Of a stretch of 5,943 nucleotides of DNA, positions 1 to 5,487 are shown one piece after another. The stretch covers positions 1-5,943 of the forward strand of contig DAOVVQ010000244.1 of the NCBI GenBank assembly GCA_030637065.1. Direction: 5' to 3'. Below the pieces are notes generated by a model. That model saw only the letters and a program-made list of their open reading frames with translations. It did not search any database and was not told the origin of the DNA. Source of the DNA: Planctomycetota bacterium (GTDB lineage Bacteria > Planctomycetota > Phycisphaerae > Sedimentisphaerales > Anaerohalosphaeraceae). Each line of letters opens with the position of its first letter. Position 1 is the stretch's first letter. The position numbers were made by a program, and so were the translations under genes.

Positions 1-1350
1 GCCACAGGCGCAGCGGCTCTGCTCCTGGAATACTACTCTGAAATCCTCGACGGCGACTACATGAAAGCCGCCACACTAAAAGGCCTGATCATCCACTCAG
101 CCGACGACCTCGGCAACGCCGGCCCGGACTACAAATTCGGCTGGGGACTTATGAACACGCTTTCCGCCGCCAACCGGATAAAGGAACACTCCGATTACCC
201 AACATCGCAGGTCATCGTCGAAAATGTCATCGACAACACGCAGTTCAGCCACCTCTACGGATTCCAGTGGAACACTACAAGCCCGATCCGGGCCACATTA
301 TGCTGGACCGACCCACCCGGACCCAAGCAAACAGGCGGCCTTAACGACCCCACCCTGCGGCTGATCAACGACCTCGACATAACGATCACATCGCCCGATG
401 CCGTGACAACACACTACCCCTGGACCCTCGACCCCGGCAACCCCGCCGACCCGGCAACCACCGGCGACAACATACGCGACAACGTCGAGCAGATCTATAT
501 CACGGACCCCAACCAGCCGGGCATCTACACCCTTGAGATCAGCTACAAAACAGCCCTGACCGACGGCGAGCAGCATTATTCGCTGCTGTTAAGCGGCCAG
601 TCGCTCATACCGGACGAGCCAACCGATCTTTCCGCACAAACCGGATTTTCATGCGGACAGGTCCTGCTGACATGGACCCCCTCGAAAGGAGCATCCGGCT
701 ACAACATCTATTACCGCGAGGACCTGCCCGGACCGCCCTTTGTACCCATCCAGGACGGCTTCCCGCCCTCCGGCAGCGACGCAGGAGACGTCACCTCGGC
801 CTCGATTACAGGACTTAACTCCAGCAAATCGTACTACTTCGCGGTCACCGCCTATAGCAACGACGGCGAGAGCGACTTTTCCACGCAGGCATCTGCCCAG
901 CCGAGCCTGCCCTGCACCATAAGCATATCCGGCCTCGTAACAACAGTAAGCGGCTCCGCGATCGAAAACGTCGCCATCGGCGCCGGCAGCGGAGGCGATA
1001 CGGACACAACAGCACCCGACGGCTTCTACCAGGTCGAAATCCCCTACGGTTGGACGGGCGGAGTAATCATCCCATCCAAACCAAGGTGGACATTCGAGCC
1101 AACGGGCATCTTCATCCCCGGGCCGGTCCTAAACAACATCGCCAATCAGAATTTTACCGGCAAGGCATGGGCCGATCTCGATTTCGATAACAACGTCGAC
1201 ATGAGCGATCTGGCCATAATTTCGCGATACTACTCCGAAACAACCTGCACCGCCCCAAACTGGTGCGACGGAAGCGACCTCGATTTGACCGGAGAAGTTG
1301 ACATCATCGACATACGCCTCGCAGGCGAACAATGGCTCGACATCAAGTAA
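1..1350 (+). CDS. Secreted subtilisin-like (S8) protease, C-terminal part, with FN3 and dockerin-like tail (5' truncated)
   Basis: The reading frame is open from base 1 and ends in TAA, giving 449 residues of a gene that starts before the window. The first residues (ATGAAALLLEYY) match the stretch just after the catalytic Ser of S8 subtilases (GTSMATP...AAALLLE), so the catalytic triad lies outside the window. Residues about 21-60 (KGLIIHSADD, FGWGLMN) are the last part of the catalytic domain. Residues about 68-200 (CWTDPPG, LINDLDITITSP, NVEQIYI) resemble the beta-sandwich that follows the catalytic domain in KP-43-type subtilases. Residues about 205-300 look like fibronectin type III (GYNIYYRE, SYYFAVTAYSNDGES). 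Residues about 305-386 look like a carboxypeptidase-regulatory/CnaB fold. Residues 390-449 hold two dockerin-like Asp-rich repeats (DLDFDNNVDMSDLAII and SDLDLTGEVDIIDI) around a two-Cys linker. It is probably exported and attached to the cell surface or a complex. The family call is firm; the substrate is unknown. Confidence 0.88.
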   Translation, partial: ATGAAALLLEYYSEILDGDYMKAATLKGLIIHSADDLGNAGPDYKFGWGLMNTLSAANRIKEHSDYPTSQVIVENVIDNTQFSHLYGFQWNTTSPIRATLCWTDPPGPKQTGGLNDPTLRLINDLDITITSPDAVTTHYPWTLDPGNPADPATTGDNIRDNVEQIYITDPNQPGIYTLEISYKTALTDGEQHYSLLLSGQSLIPDEPTDLSAQTGFSCGQVLLTWTPSKGASGYNIYYREDLPGPPFVPIQDGFPPSGSDAGDVTSASITGLNSSKSYYFAVTAYSNDGESDFSTQASAQPSLPCTISISGLVTTVSGSAIENVAIGAGSGGDTDTTAPDGFYQVEIPYGWTGGVIIPSKPRWTFEPTGIFIPGPVLNNIANQNFTGKAWADLDFDNNVDMSDLAIISRYYSETTCTAPNWCDGSDLDLTGEVDIIDIRLAGEQWLDIK

Positions 1351-1405
1351 CGCGCATTGGAAAAAAATCGCGAGCCACGAATTTTAGTAACAGGAGCACA
1401 TAAAA

Positions 1406-1536
1406 CAGTTCTGCCCAAGCGGGAAATATGGTTATTGGCAGTTCTGCCCCGAAGGGGCTGTTAAGTTCAGCCCAGGGTAAGCGAAGCGCCACCCTGGGAC
1501 AGCAACACCCCGTCTTCTAAAATACCCTGAAAGGGT
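1406..1536. repeat. Multi-hairpin intergenic repeat between convergent genes
   Basis: The 271-bp gap between the protease and the cupin has no convincing gene but carries a run of hairpins. CAGTTCTGCCC occurs twice (1406-1416 and 1439-1449), each time opening a hairpin: CCC/GGG around AAGC at 1414-1423, and GCCCC-GAA-GGGGC at 1446-1458. Next comes an 8-bp stem, CCCAGGGT (1471-1478) with ACCCTGGG (1491-1498), whose interior holds a small GC-GAA-GC hairpin. Last is ACCCT-GAA-AGGGT at 1524-1536. The recurring GAA loops and the duplicated head suggest a REP-like or other non-autonomous mobile repeat. No T-run follows any stem, so a classical terminator is not evident, although the location between two gene ends would suit one. 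Confidence 0.6.
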
Positions 1537-1621
1537 TATATAAAATCTGCTCGATATGCAACGCTATCTGGATCAGGCACGAAAATAAAGCCCAATGTGT
1601 ATAACGCTACGCCGATCCCCG

Positions 1622-1963
1622 CTACGAACGGATCATCGTCAGCAGCATCTTGAATCTCTCCCTCGCATTGACCGCGTGCGGCACGTTTGCGGGCATCACG
1701 ATGATCTGACCGCACGAAACCGCAATATCCCTGCCGTCGATCGTAACCTCACCGGTCCCGTCGACGACCTGAACAACCGCATCGTAAGGCGAAGTGTGCT
1801 CGCTAAGCCTCTGCCCCTCGTCGAAGGCAAACAGCGTGATCGTACCAACGGATTTGTGAACCAGCGTCTTACTGACTACCGAATCGTCCGAATACTCAAC
1901 CAGCCCAGCCAACCCCTGGCTCTGCCCCAAACACGCCTCCAAAATCTTACTCTCTTCGCTCAT
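1622..1963 (-). CDS. Small single-domain cupin protein
   Basis: A 113-aa one-domain cupin beta-barrel. Motif 1 is degenerate: H56 lies in SEHTSPYDAVVQVVDG, but the usual second His and the Glu are replaced. Motif 2 is recognisable, with G85 and PANVPHAVN carrying H96 and N99. The stretches TLFAFDEGQ, MPANVPHA and RFKMLLTMIRS are familiar from a widespread group of stand-alone cupins in anaerobes whose reaction is not known; with only part of the metal ligands present, no enzyme activity is assigned. I chose the ATG at 1963 because a GGGGGA Shine-Dalgarno-like run lies just upstream; ATGs at 1978 and 1996 would add 5 or 11 residues without a comparable site. It is the last gene of the minus-strand series, 80 bp after hgcB with a REP repeat in the gap, so co-transcription with hgcB is possible but not shown. 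Confidence 0.87.
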   Translation of the reverse strand: MSEESKILEACLGQSQGLAGLVEYSDDSVVSKTLVHKSVGTITLFAFDEGQRLSEHTSPYDAVVQVVDGTGEVTIDGRDIAVSCGQIIVMPANVPHAVNARERFKMLLTMIRS

Positions 1964-1999
1964 ATCAAATTCCCCCATCAAAAAAATGCACGTCAACCC

Positions 2000-2036
2000 G
2001 TAGGATGGGTAACTTGTTACCCATGCGGTTCTCTAC
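2000..2036. repeat. REP-like repeat, copy A (downstream of hgcB)
   Basis: GTAG, then a perfect 9-bp palindrome ATGGGTAAC-TT-GTTACCCAT (2005-2024), then GCGGTT and a closing CTAC (2033-2036). The first 31 bases are identical to copy B at 3406-3436, in the same orientation; the tails differ by one base in length. A GTAG tetranucleotide next to a hairpin is the signature of REP elements mobilised by RAYT (Y1-type) transposases. This copy fills most of the gap between hgcB and the cupin gene. Confidence 0.8.
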
Positions 2037-2043
2037 GGATATC

Positions 2044-2331
2044 CTAACCGCAATCGCACGTCGGCTCCGTCCCCTGGATGGCGCCGATGATTATCCCCAT
2101 TGCGCAACCCACACCCGCCTGCACGCTGATCGCCTCAGCCGGACAATTCTTTTCGCACCCGCCGCATTCCATACACGCATCACGGTCGACAATCTCCGCC
2201 TTGCCGCCGTCAATGACAAAAACCGCATGAGGACAAACCTCCGCACACATACCGCAACCGGTACACTTCTCACGATCCAGTTCCAGCGTCACCACGTTTT
2301 TCAGATACTTAAATCCCGCCATATCGCTCAT
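2044..2331 (-). CDS. hgcB: HgcB, 2[4Fe-4S] ferredoxin of mercury methylation
   Basis: A 95-aa ferredoxin that, in the known system, reduces the corrinoid of HgcA so that it can be re-methylated; it may also pass Hg(II) on through its thiols. Two cluster motifs are complete: C23-x2-C26-x2-C29-x3-C33-P and C53-x2-C56-x2-C59-x3-C63-P. Beyond an ordinary ferredoxin it has the HgcB-type C76 (QAGVGCAMG) and a C-terminal Cys pair, C92-D-C94, ending in CDCG. The N-terminal block FKYLKNVVTLELD also fits HgcB. It starts 6 bp after the hgcA stop, which implies translational coupling. The annotated ATG at 2331 has only weak ribosome-binding sequence; the ATG at 2322 (MAGFKYL, 92 aa) has AGGA about 8 bases ahead and is a fair alternative. 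The adjacent hgcA makes the assignment strong. Confidence 0.95.
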   Translation of the reverse strand: MSDMAGFKYLKNVVTLELDREKCTGCGMCAEVCPHAVFVIDGGKAEIVDRDACMECGGCEKNCPAEAISVQAGVGCAMGIIIGAIQGTEPTCDCG

Positions 2332-2337
2332 CCTAAC

Positions 2338-3384
2338 TCAAACAAATCCGCCCGCCGTCCACATCACGATCGCCGCCACCGCACACAACGCCTGCAACGG
2401 AACCGCGCAACGCATCTCATGCCGGACACCCGAAAGAGAAGTATACGTCGAAGCTCCGGTAAAGTTCATTACAATAAAACTCGTTATCGTCGGCATGATC
2501 AGCGCCAGCGCCGCCACGGTCAACCAGTTCTCACGCCCCGCCGAAACCGGCCAGCCCAAAAGACCAAACACCAACACACAGCCGACACCTACCCACAGGC
2601 CCTTGAGCGAAAACGCCTTGCCCGGCAGCCACGGCAAAAGGATCGGCCCCAGCACCACACCAGCCAGATACGACAAAAGCAAAACCGCAATGCCCGGAAG
2701 CCCCCTGCTCATCGCAAGCGAACTGTCATACCCCGACCGGCAAAAACCCGCTAACAAAAACATGCACGCCATCGCAAAGATCACATACTTGCTGCCCACA
2801 ACGATCTCGACCGGGATAGTCGCTATTCGATCCGCCATCGGGAACCGAACTCGTCGCATCTCGGCTGTCGCCTTCATATCGGCATCGATAAATGCCCGCA
2901 CGTCCCTGGCCAGCACCGGACCATAGACCACGCGAAATCCGCTCTGCCGCGTAACTTCATGCGCCTTAACACCCGGCGCCGACAGTTGCGGAAGGATTAT
3001 CCTGCGATGAGAAACGATCTCGCCGAGCCTTGCCTCTTCGATGCGTCTGGCGATCTCGTCTCCACAAAACGCGCCCTTACCAGCCGCACACCAGACATTG
3101 ATGCCCTTGGTGTCGATCACCAGTATCCACGCGTCCAGACCCGCGATCCGGCTGCGAAGATGATCGAAGCTCAGCTTATAGTTGGCCGAAACAAGCACAA
3201 CAGAATCTTCGTCAGGATCGCCAACCGCATACAAACCCGGCTCGACAACATAACGCATACGATTAAACGCCCACCGAACCTTCCAGCCGCCAACACGATC
3301 CGCCCCGCACAACTGCGAAGGAACCTGAACGATCTCCCGACCGCGATACGTAACAAAAGATGAATTGGATATCGTCTCAGCCAT
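2338..3384 (-). CDS. hgcA: HgcA, corrinoid methyltransferase of mercury methylation
   Basis: A 348-aa membrane corrinoid protein. In the known system it carries a methyl group on cobalt and transfers it to Hg(II), producing methylmercury, with HgcB as electron donor. The diagnostic cap-helix motif N96-V-W-C99-A-A-G-K103 is intact; C99 is expected to be the lower cobalt ligand. Around it are family-like stretches: WILVIDTKGI before it, and LPQLSAPGVKAHEV and GFRVVYGPV (about 131-157) after it. The corrinoid-binding domain spans about residues 20-185. About five hydrophobic segments follow (near 199-215, 230-253, 262-280, 287-307 and 328-346), with the family-like loop MNFTGASTYTSLSGVRHEM at 306-324. 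Length and order match full HgcA, with no sign of truncation. An extra Cys at 107 follows the motif. The ATG at 3384 has a modest GGGA upstream. It is followed at once by hgcB. Confidence 0.96.
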   Translation of the reverse strand: MAETISNSSFVTYRGREIVQVPSQLCGADRVGGWKVRWAFNRMRYVVEPGLYAVGDPDEDSVVLVSANYKLSFDHLRSRIAGLDAWILVIDTKGINVWCAAGKGAFCGDEIARRIEEARLGEIVSHRRIILPQLSAPGVKAHEVTRQSGFRVVYGPVLARDVRAFIDADMKATAEMRRVRFPMADRIATIPVEIVVGSKYVIFAMACMFLLAGFCRSGYDSSLAMSRGLPGIAVLLLSYLAGVVLGPILLPWLPGKAFSLKGLWVGVGCVLVFGLLGWPVSAGRENWLTVAALALIMPTITSFIVMNFTGASTYTSLSGVRHEMRCAVPLQALCAVAAIVMWTAGGFV

Positions 3385-3405
3385 GTCATTCCCGCAAAGG
3401 CATCT

Positions 3406-3441
3406 GTAGGATGGGTAACTTGTTACCCATGCGGTTTCTAC
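3406..3441. repeat. REP-like repeat, copy B (upstream of hgcA)
   Basis: Second copy of the GTAG-headed palindrome (palindrome at 3411-3430, closing CTAC at 3438-3441), identical to copy A over 31 bases and in direct orientation. It lies 21 bp before the hgcA start codon, so it would fall in the hgcA 5' leader if transcription begins further upstream. The two copies bracket hgcAB. Confidence 0.8.
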
Positions 3442-3457
3442 TTCATGTCCTTATGGT

Positions 3458-3493
3458 AAAAAAAATCCGTGAAATCCGCGGTTTTATTTTTTT
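3458..3493 (-). terminator. Possible terminator after the ccdA-like gene
   Basis: A short stem lies between an A-run and a T-run. Read on the minus strand it is CCGCG, loop GATTT, CACGG (one C-A mismatch), then A and eight T. On the plus strand the same bases give CCGTG/CGCGG with one G-T pair followed by TTTTATTTTTTT. It sits about 66 bp past the ccdA-like stop and would separate that gene from hgcA. The stem is short. The segment also resembles a dispersed repeat with ATCCGTG/ATCCGCG units, so the call is tentative. Confidence 0.35.
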
Positions 3494-3499
3494 GCATTT

Positions 3500-3550
3500 T
3501 TGTAAATTAGAATTTGGAATTTGTTTAGGATTTAGATATTAGAATTTAGA
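3500..3550. repeat. AT-rich degenerate repeat tract upstream of hgcA
   Basis: A strongly AT-rich tract with recurring TTAGAATTT (3507-3515 and 3539-3547) and variants such as GGAATTTG, GGATTTAG and GATATTAG. It stands out against the GC-richer flanking genes. It looks like a low-complexity dispersed intergenic repeat. It lies between the ccdA-like stop and hgcA and could contain the hgcA promoter, but I could not find a convincing -35/-10 pair in it. Confidence 0.5.
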
Positions 3551-3558
3551 GCTTCCCT

Positions 3559-4257
3559 TCAGATCGTCGCAAGAAAATAAAACCCGACCGCCATCAGCAG
3601 CCCCCCCGCCGCTATCCTTATCACAGACGACACAGCCTTAGCCTTCGCTACCGTCTTGCCAAACGAAATACCCAACATGATCGCCCCCAACGGCAGACTG
3701 AACCCCACCGCATAGGCCGTCAACATCGTCATCGACAGAGGCGAATAGCCCTTGAGCAATACCGCTCCCATAATAACGAAGAAACCCGGATTGCAGCACA
3801 AAGAACTGACGCCGACGACGCCGCCCATTACCACCCCCAAAACTACCATCCCCCAAAGACCCTTCGGCTTAACCGGCCCCGCCGAACTTATCGACGGCAG
3901 CCTGAACGGCAGCATCCCAAGCGCCCCTAACCCGAAGAGGATCGCCACCATACCGGCAAACAGCTTCCAATACCTGCCCAAAGTCGCCTGAGCGACCTGG
4001 CCGACAAAAGCTGCGATGATACCGAAAATGATAAGCCCAACCGCCGAGCCCAACGTAAAGAACACCGCCCCCTTTATCGCCCTGCTACGGCCGCCTTCAC
4101 CCACAGCACCTCCGCATCCGACGATCATACCCCACGCCGGAAGCGAACACGCAGCGCCGAGTATCACGCTGGAGACACCAAGCGCAAAAGAAGCCGCCAA
4201 AACCGCCACACCCAACGTCGGCGACTCAAGGGTCCGGTTGATCCATTCATCTATCAC
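3559..4257 (-). CDS. CcdA/DsbD-like membrane thiol-electron transporter
   Basis: A 232-aa integral membrane protein with about six hydrophobic segments (near 15-47, 64-86, 97-117, 134-165, 172-197 and 211-231), the size and shape of CcdA, which carries reducing equivalents from cytoplasmic thioredoxin across the membrane. Candidate redox cysteines sit where the family has them: C37 in ACSLPAW early in the first segment, and C154-C155 in SLCCNPG in the fourth. In this copy the usual Pro before the first Cys is Ala, and the second site is a vicinal Cys pair. The start is a GTG at 4257, with GGAA about six bases upstream; there is no ATG or other GTG between it and the in-frame stop at 4284. It begins 17 bp after the Cys/His-rich gene, so the two form an operon. 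A plausible role is keeping that partner's periplasmic cysteines reduced (inference). A divergent metal or sulfur transporter of the same superfamily is the alternative. Confidence 0.8.
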   Translation of the reverse strand: MIDEWINRTLESPTLGVAVLAASFALGVSSVILGAACSLPAWGMIVGCGGAVGEGGRSRAIKGAVFFTLGSAVGLIIFGIIAAFVGQVAQATLGRYWKLFAGMVAILFGLGALGMLPFRLPSISSAGPVKPKGLWGMVVLGVVMGGVVGVSSLCCNPGFFVIMGAVLLKGYSPLSMTMLTAYAVGFSLPLGAIMLGISFGKTVAKAKAVSSVIRIAAGGLLMAVGFYFLATI

Positions 4258-4274
4258 TTGCGTTCCGGGATAAC

Positions 4275-4940
4275 TCAGAAACTAGTAGGACAGCAACCCG
4301 CTTCGGCATTTTCCGCATCCGCATTGCTCGAGCAAGGTGCATCAACCAAACTCGGCGAACTGCTCATGGGACAGGCATCGGTGTCACCGGAACTACCGTG
4401 ATCATGGCCGTGACCATGACCATGACCATCATGGTCTGCATGGTCACCATGACCGGCATGGCCTGCATGGTCACCATGACCATCATGGTCTGCATGGTCA
4501 CCATGACCGGCATGGCCTGCATGGCCTGCATGGTCGTCGTGACCGGCGCACTTCTCGCCTTCACCAGCACAGCAATCCTCGCCCTTTTCAAACGGACAAG
4601 CCTCATCGGCACTCAACGGACAGTCCGCCTTCTTGGCACATGCCTCGTCCTTAGCGCCAGCCTTATCGCAAGCAACCTTCTCGCCGCCGCCGCACTGACC
4701 CGCATCCGCGGATATACCGCACGGAGCAGAACCTGCGACACACGGCTCAGCATCCGCACCGCTGTTCAAGAGCGAACGAGCAGCAACCGTACCAGCCAAC
4801 ACGATAATGAACACAAAAATGATAGTCTTCCACGCTCCACCACCACCGCCTGACGGGCTGCAGCAATCTCCGCCTGAACCATCGCCGCACGACGCACCGC
4901 ATTCGGCATTTTCCATCTCAACATTGTTTTCGTCTGCCAT
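4275..4940 (-). CDS. Cys- and His-rich single-pass membrane protein, putative metal-binding
   Basis: I do not recognise a named family for this 221-aa protein. A short N-terminal part with two Cys pairs (C14/C18, C26-C27) and a Gly run precedes one transmembrane helix (about 38-55, WKTIIFVFIIVLAG). The rest is Ala/Gly/Asp-rich, low in complexity and probably periplasmic. It has 18 Cys, many spaced 6-10 residues apart (C67-C131), and 18 His. From H134 to H173 a His occurs at every third residue (14 in register); then H173-H181 alternate with Gly or Asp. The tail has C190, C203 and C216-C217. This composition points to binding of soft or transition metals such as Hg, Cu or Zn; no catalytic domain is visible. 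The ATG at 4940 has a clear AAGGA site, and a good promoter lies upstream. The CcdA-like gene follows 17 bp later, as expected for a thiol-rich partner. The function is inferred from composition. Confidence 0.82.
   Translation of the reverse strand: MADENNVEMENAECGASCGDGSGGDCCSPSGGGGGAWKTIIFVFIIVLAGTVAARSLLNSGADAEPCVAGSAPCGISADAGQCGGGEKVACDKAGAKDEACAKKADCPLSADEACPFEKGEDCCAGEGEKCAGHDDHAGHAGHAGHGDHADHDGHGDHAGHAGHGDHADHDGHGHGHGHDHGSSGDTDACPMSSSPSLVDAPCSSNADAENAEAGCCPTSF
4419..4524. repeat. 54-bp tandem repeat, two copies, inside the His-rich gene
   Basis: Bases 4419-4470 recur exactly at 4473-4524 (52 identical bases, 54-bp period). The period equals 18 codons and encodes most of the His-every-third-residue region, so copy-number changes would stay in frame and only alter the number of His residues. 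Shorter CATGGT/CATGAC units inside each copy show older internal duplication. Confidence 0.88.
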
Positions 4941-4988
4941 AGCTTTTCCTTTCTAAACCCACTTTTAGATTATTTCAATAGGACCAAT

Positions 4989-5017
4989 ATCATACCAGAT
5001 CGGCAACAAAAAGTCAA
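4989..5017 (-). promoter_or_regulatory. Sigma70-type promoter for the Cys/His-rich and ccdA-like genes
   Basis: On the minus strand TTGACT (5017-5012) and TATGAT (4994-4989) are separated by 17 bp, close to the ideal housekeeping promoter. It would start transcription near 4982 and leave a leader of about 40 bases before the ATG at 4940. It lies in the gap after the YHS lipoprotein gene, so the operon can be expressed independently of that gene. Confidence 0.72.
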
Positions 5018-5098
5018 TCCCGCCACTTAAACGCCGCTCACAGCCTAAAAACCGCCTTGGAACCCCCAAAAATTCCGTTTACGGGCCCCAAATCGGCT

Positions 5099-5428
5099 TT
5101 ATTTCTGAAACTGCGGCAATTTGGTCATATATTTGGCTGGCTCAGCCTTGAATTTGTCCTCACAACCAGGACAGCAAAAGTACACCTTCTGCCCCTCATG
5201 CTCGATAAACACAGCTTTATCGATAGGACCGCCCATCACAGGACACACAGTCTGCTCTGCCGCTACGGCAACAACCTGAGCCCCATCAGACATAGCCGCA
5301 CCGTGATCGTGCCCTGCGTGATCATCATGCCCAGCTGTCTCAGTAGGCTCCGATTTCCCACATCCACCCAACATTACCAGTCCAACCGCCAACAAACACA
5401 CAATAACAGCATATTTCCCACTCTTCAT
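5099..5428 (-). CDS. YHS-domain lipoprotein with His-rich linker
   Basis: A 109-aa exported lipoprotein. The N-terminus is a signal peptide (MKSGK, then hydrophobic to residue 20) ending in a lipobox, L20-G-G-C23, with C23 the lipid-attachment site. A short linker rich in His follows (H34, H37, H40, H42 in GHDDHAGHDHG). Residues about 60-105 form a YHS domain, a small metal-binding fold found in copper and heavy-metal handling proteins: C62-P-V-M-G-G-P, then KVYFCCPGC (C85, C86, C89) and KYMTKLPQ. The ATG at 5428 has AAGGG 8 bases upstream. It precedes the Cys/His-rich operon in the same direction with a 158-bp gap that holds a separate promoter. Its linker shares GHDDHAGH with the neighbouring His-rich protein, which suggests the two bind the same kind of metal outside the cytoplasm. 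Which metal cannot be told from sequence. Confidence 0.87.
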   Translation of the reverse strand: MKSGKYAVIVCLLAVGLVMLGGCGKSEPTETAGHDDHAGHDHGAAMSDGAQVVAVAAEQTVCPVMGGPIDKAVFIEHEGQKVYFCCPGCEDKFKAEPAKYMTKLPQFQK

Positions 5429-5464
5429 GCCAATTCCCTTTCAAAATTTACCGTTTCCACCGCA

Positions 5465-5487
5465 AAATCGTACCATTTCCACGATTT
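5465..5487. promoter_or_regulatory. Operator-like inverted repeat upstream of the YHS lipoprotein
   Basis: AAATCGT (5465-5471) and ACGATTT (5481-5487) are perfect 7-bp inverted arms around a 9-base spacer. The 16-bp distance between arm starts is less regular than a typical two-turn operator, but the position, 37 bp before the ATG at 5428, suits a regulator site or a leader hairpin. No regulator gene is present in the window to pair it with. Confidence 0.35.

Noticed and set aside
1406..1536. tRNA or CRISPR in the multi-hairpin region
   Set aside because: No tRNA arms or anticodon layout, and the repeated 11-mer occurs only twice with structured rather than spacer-like sequence between.
2005..2926. 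Long plus-strand open frames opposite hgcB and hgcA (for example 2005-2754 and 2495-2926)
   Set aside because: Arg/Pro/His-rich low-complexity products with no recognisable domain, lying antisense to clearly conserved genes.
2338..3384. Corrinoid iron-sulfur protein subunit of the acetyl-CoA pathway
   Set aside because: The C-terminal half is membrane-spanning, the NVWCAAGK motif is present and an HgcB-type ferredoxin follows, all of which fit HgcA and not CFeSP.
4419..4524. CRISPR array
   Set aside because: Contiguous 54-bp tandem repeats with no spacers, in frame within a coding gene.
4337..4853. Plus-strand open frames through the His-rich repeat (MTMT- and HGLHGHHD-type products)
   Set aside because: They are other-frame readings of the 54-bp tandem repeat; the minus-strand frame has the ribosome site, promoter, membrane helix and operon partner.
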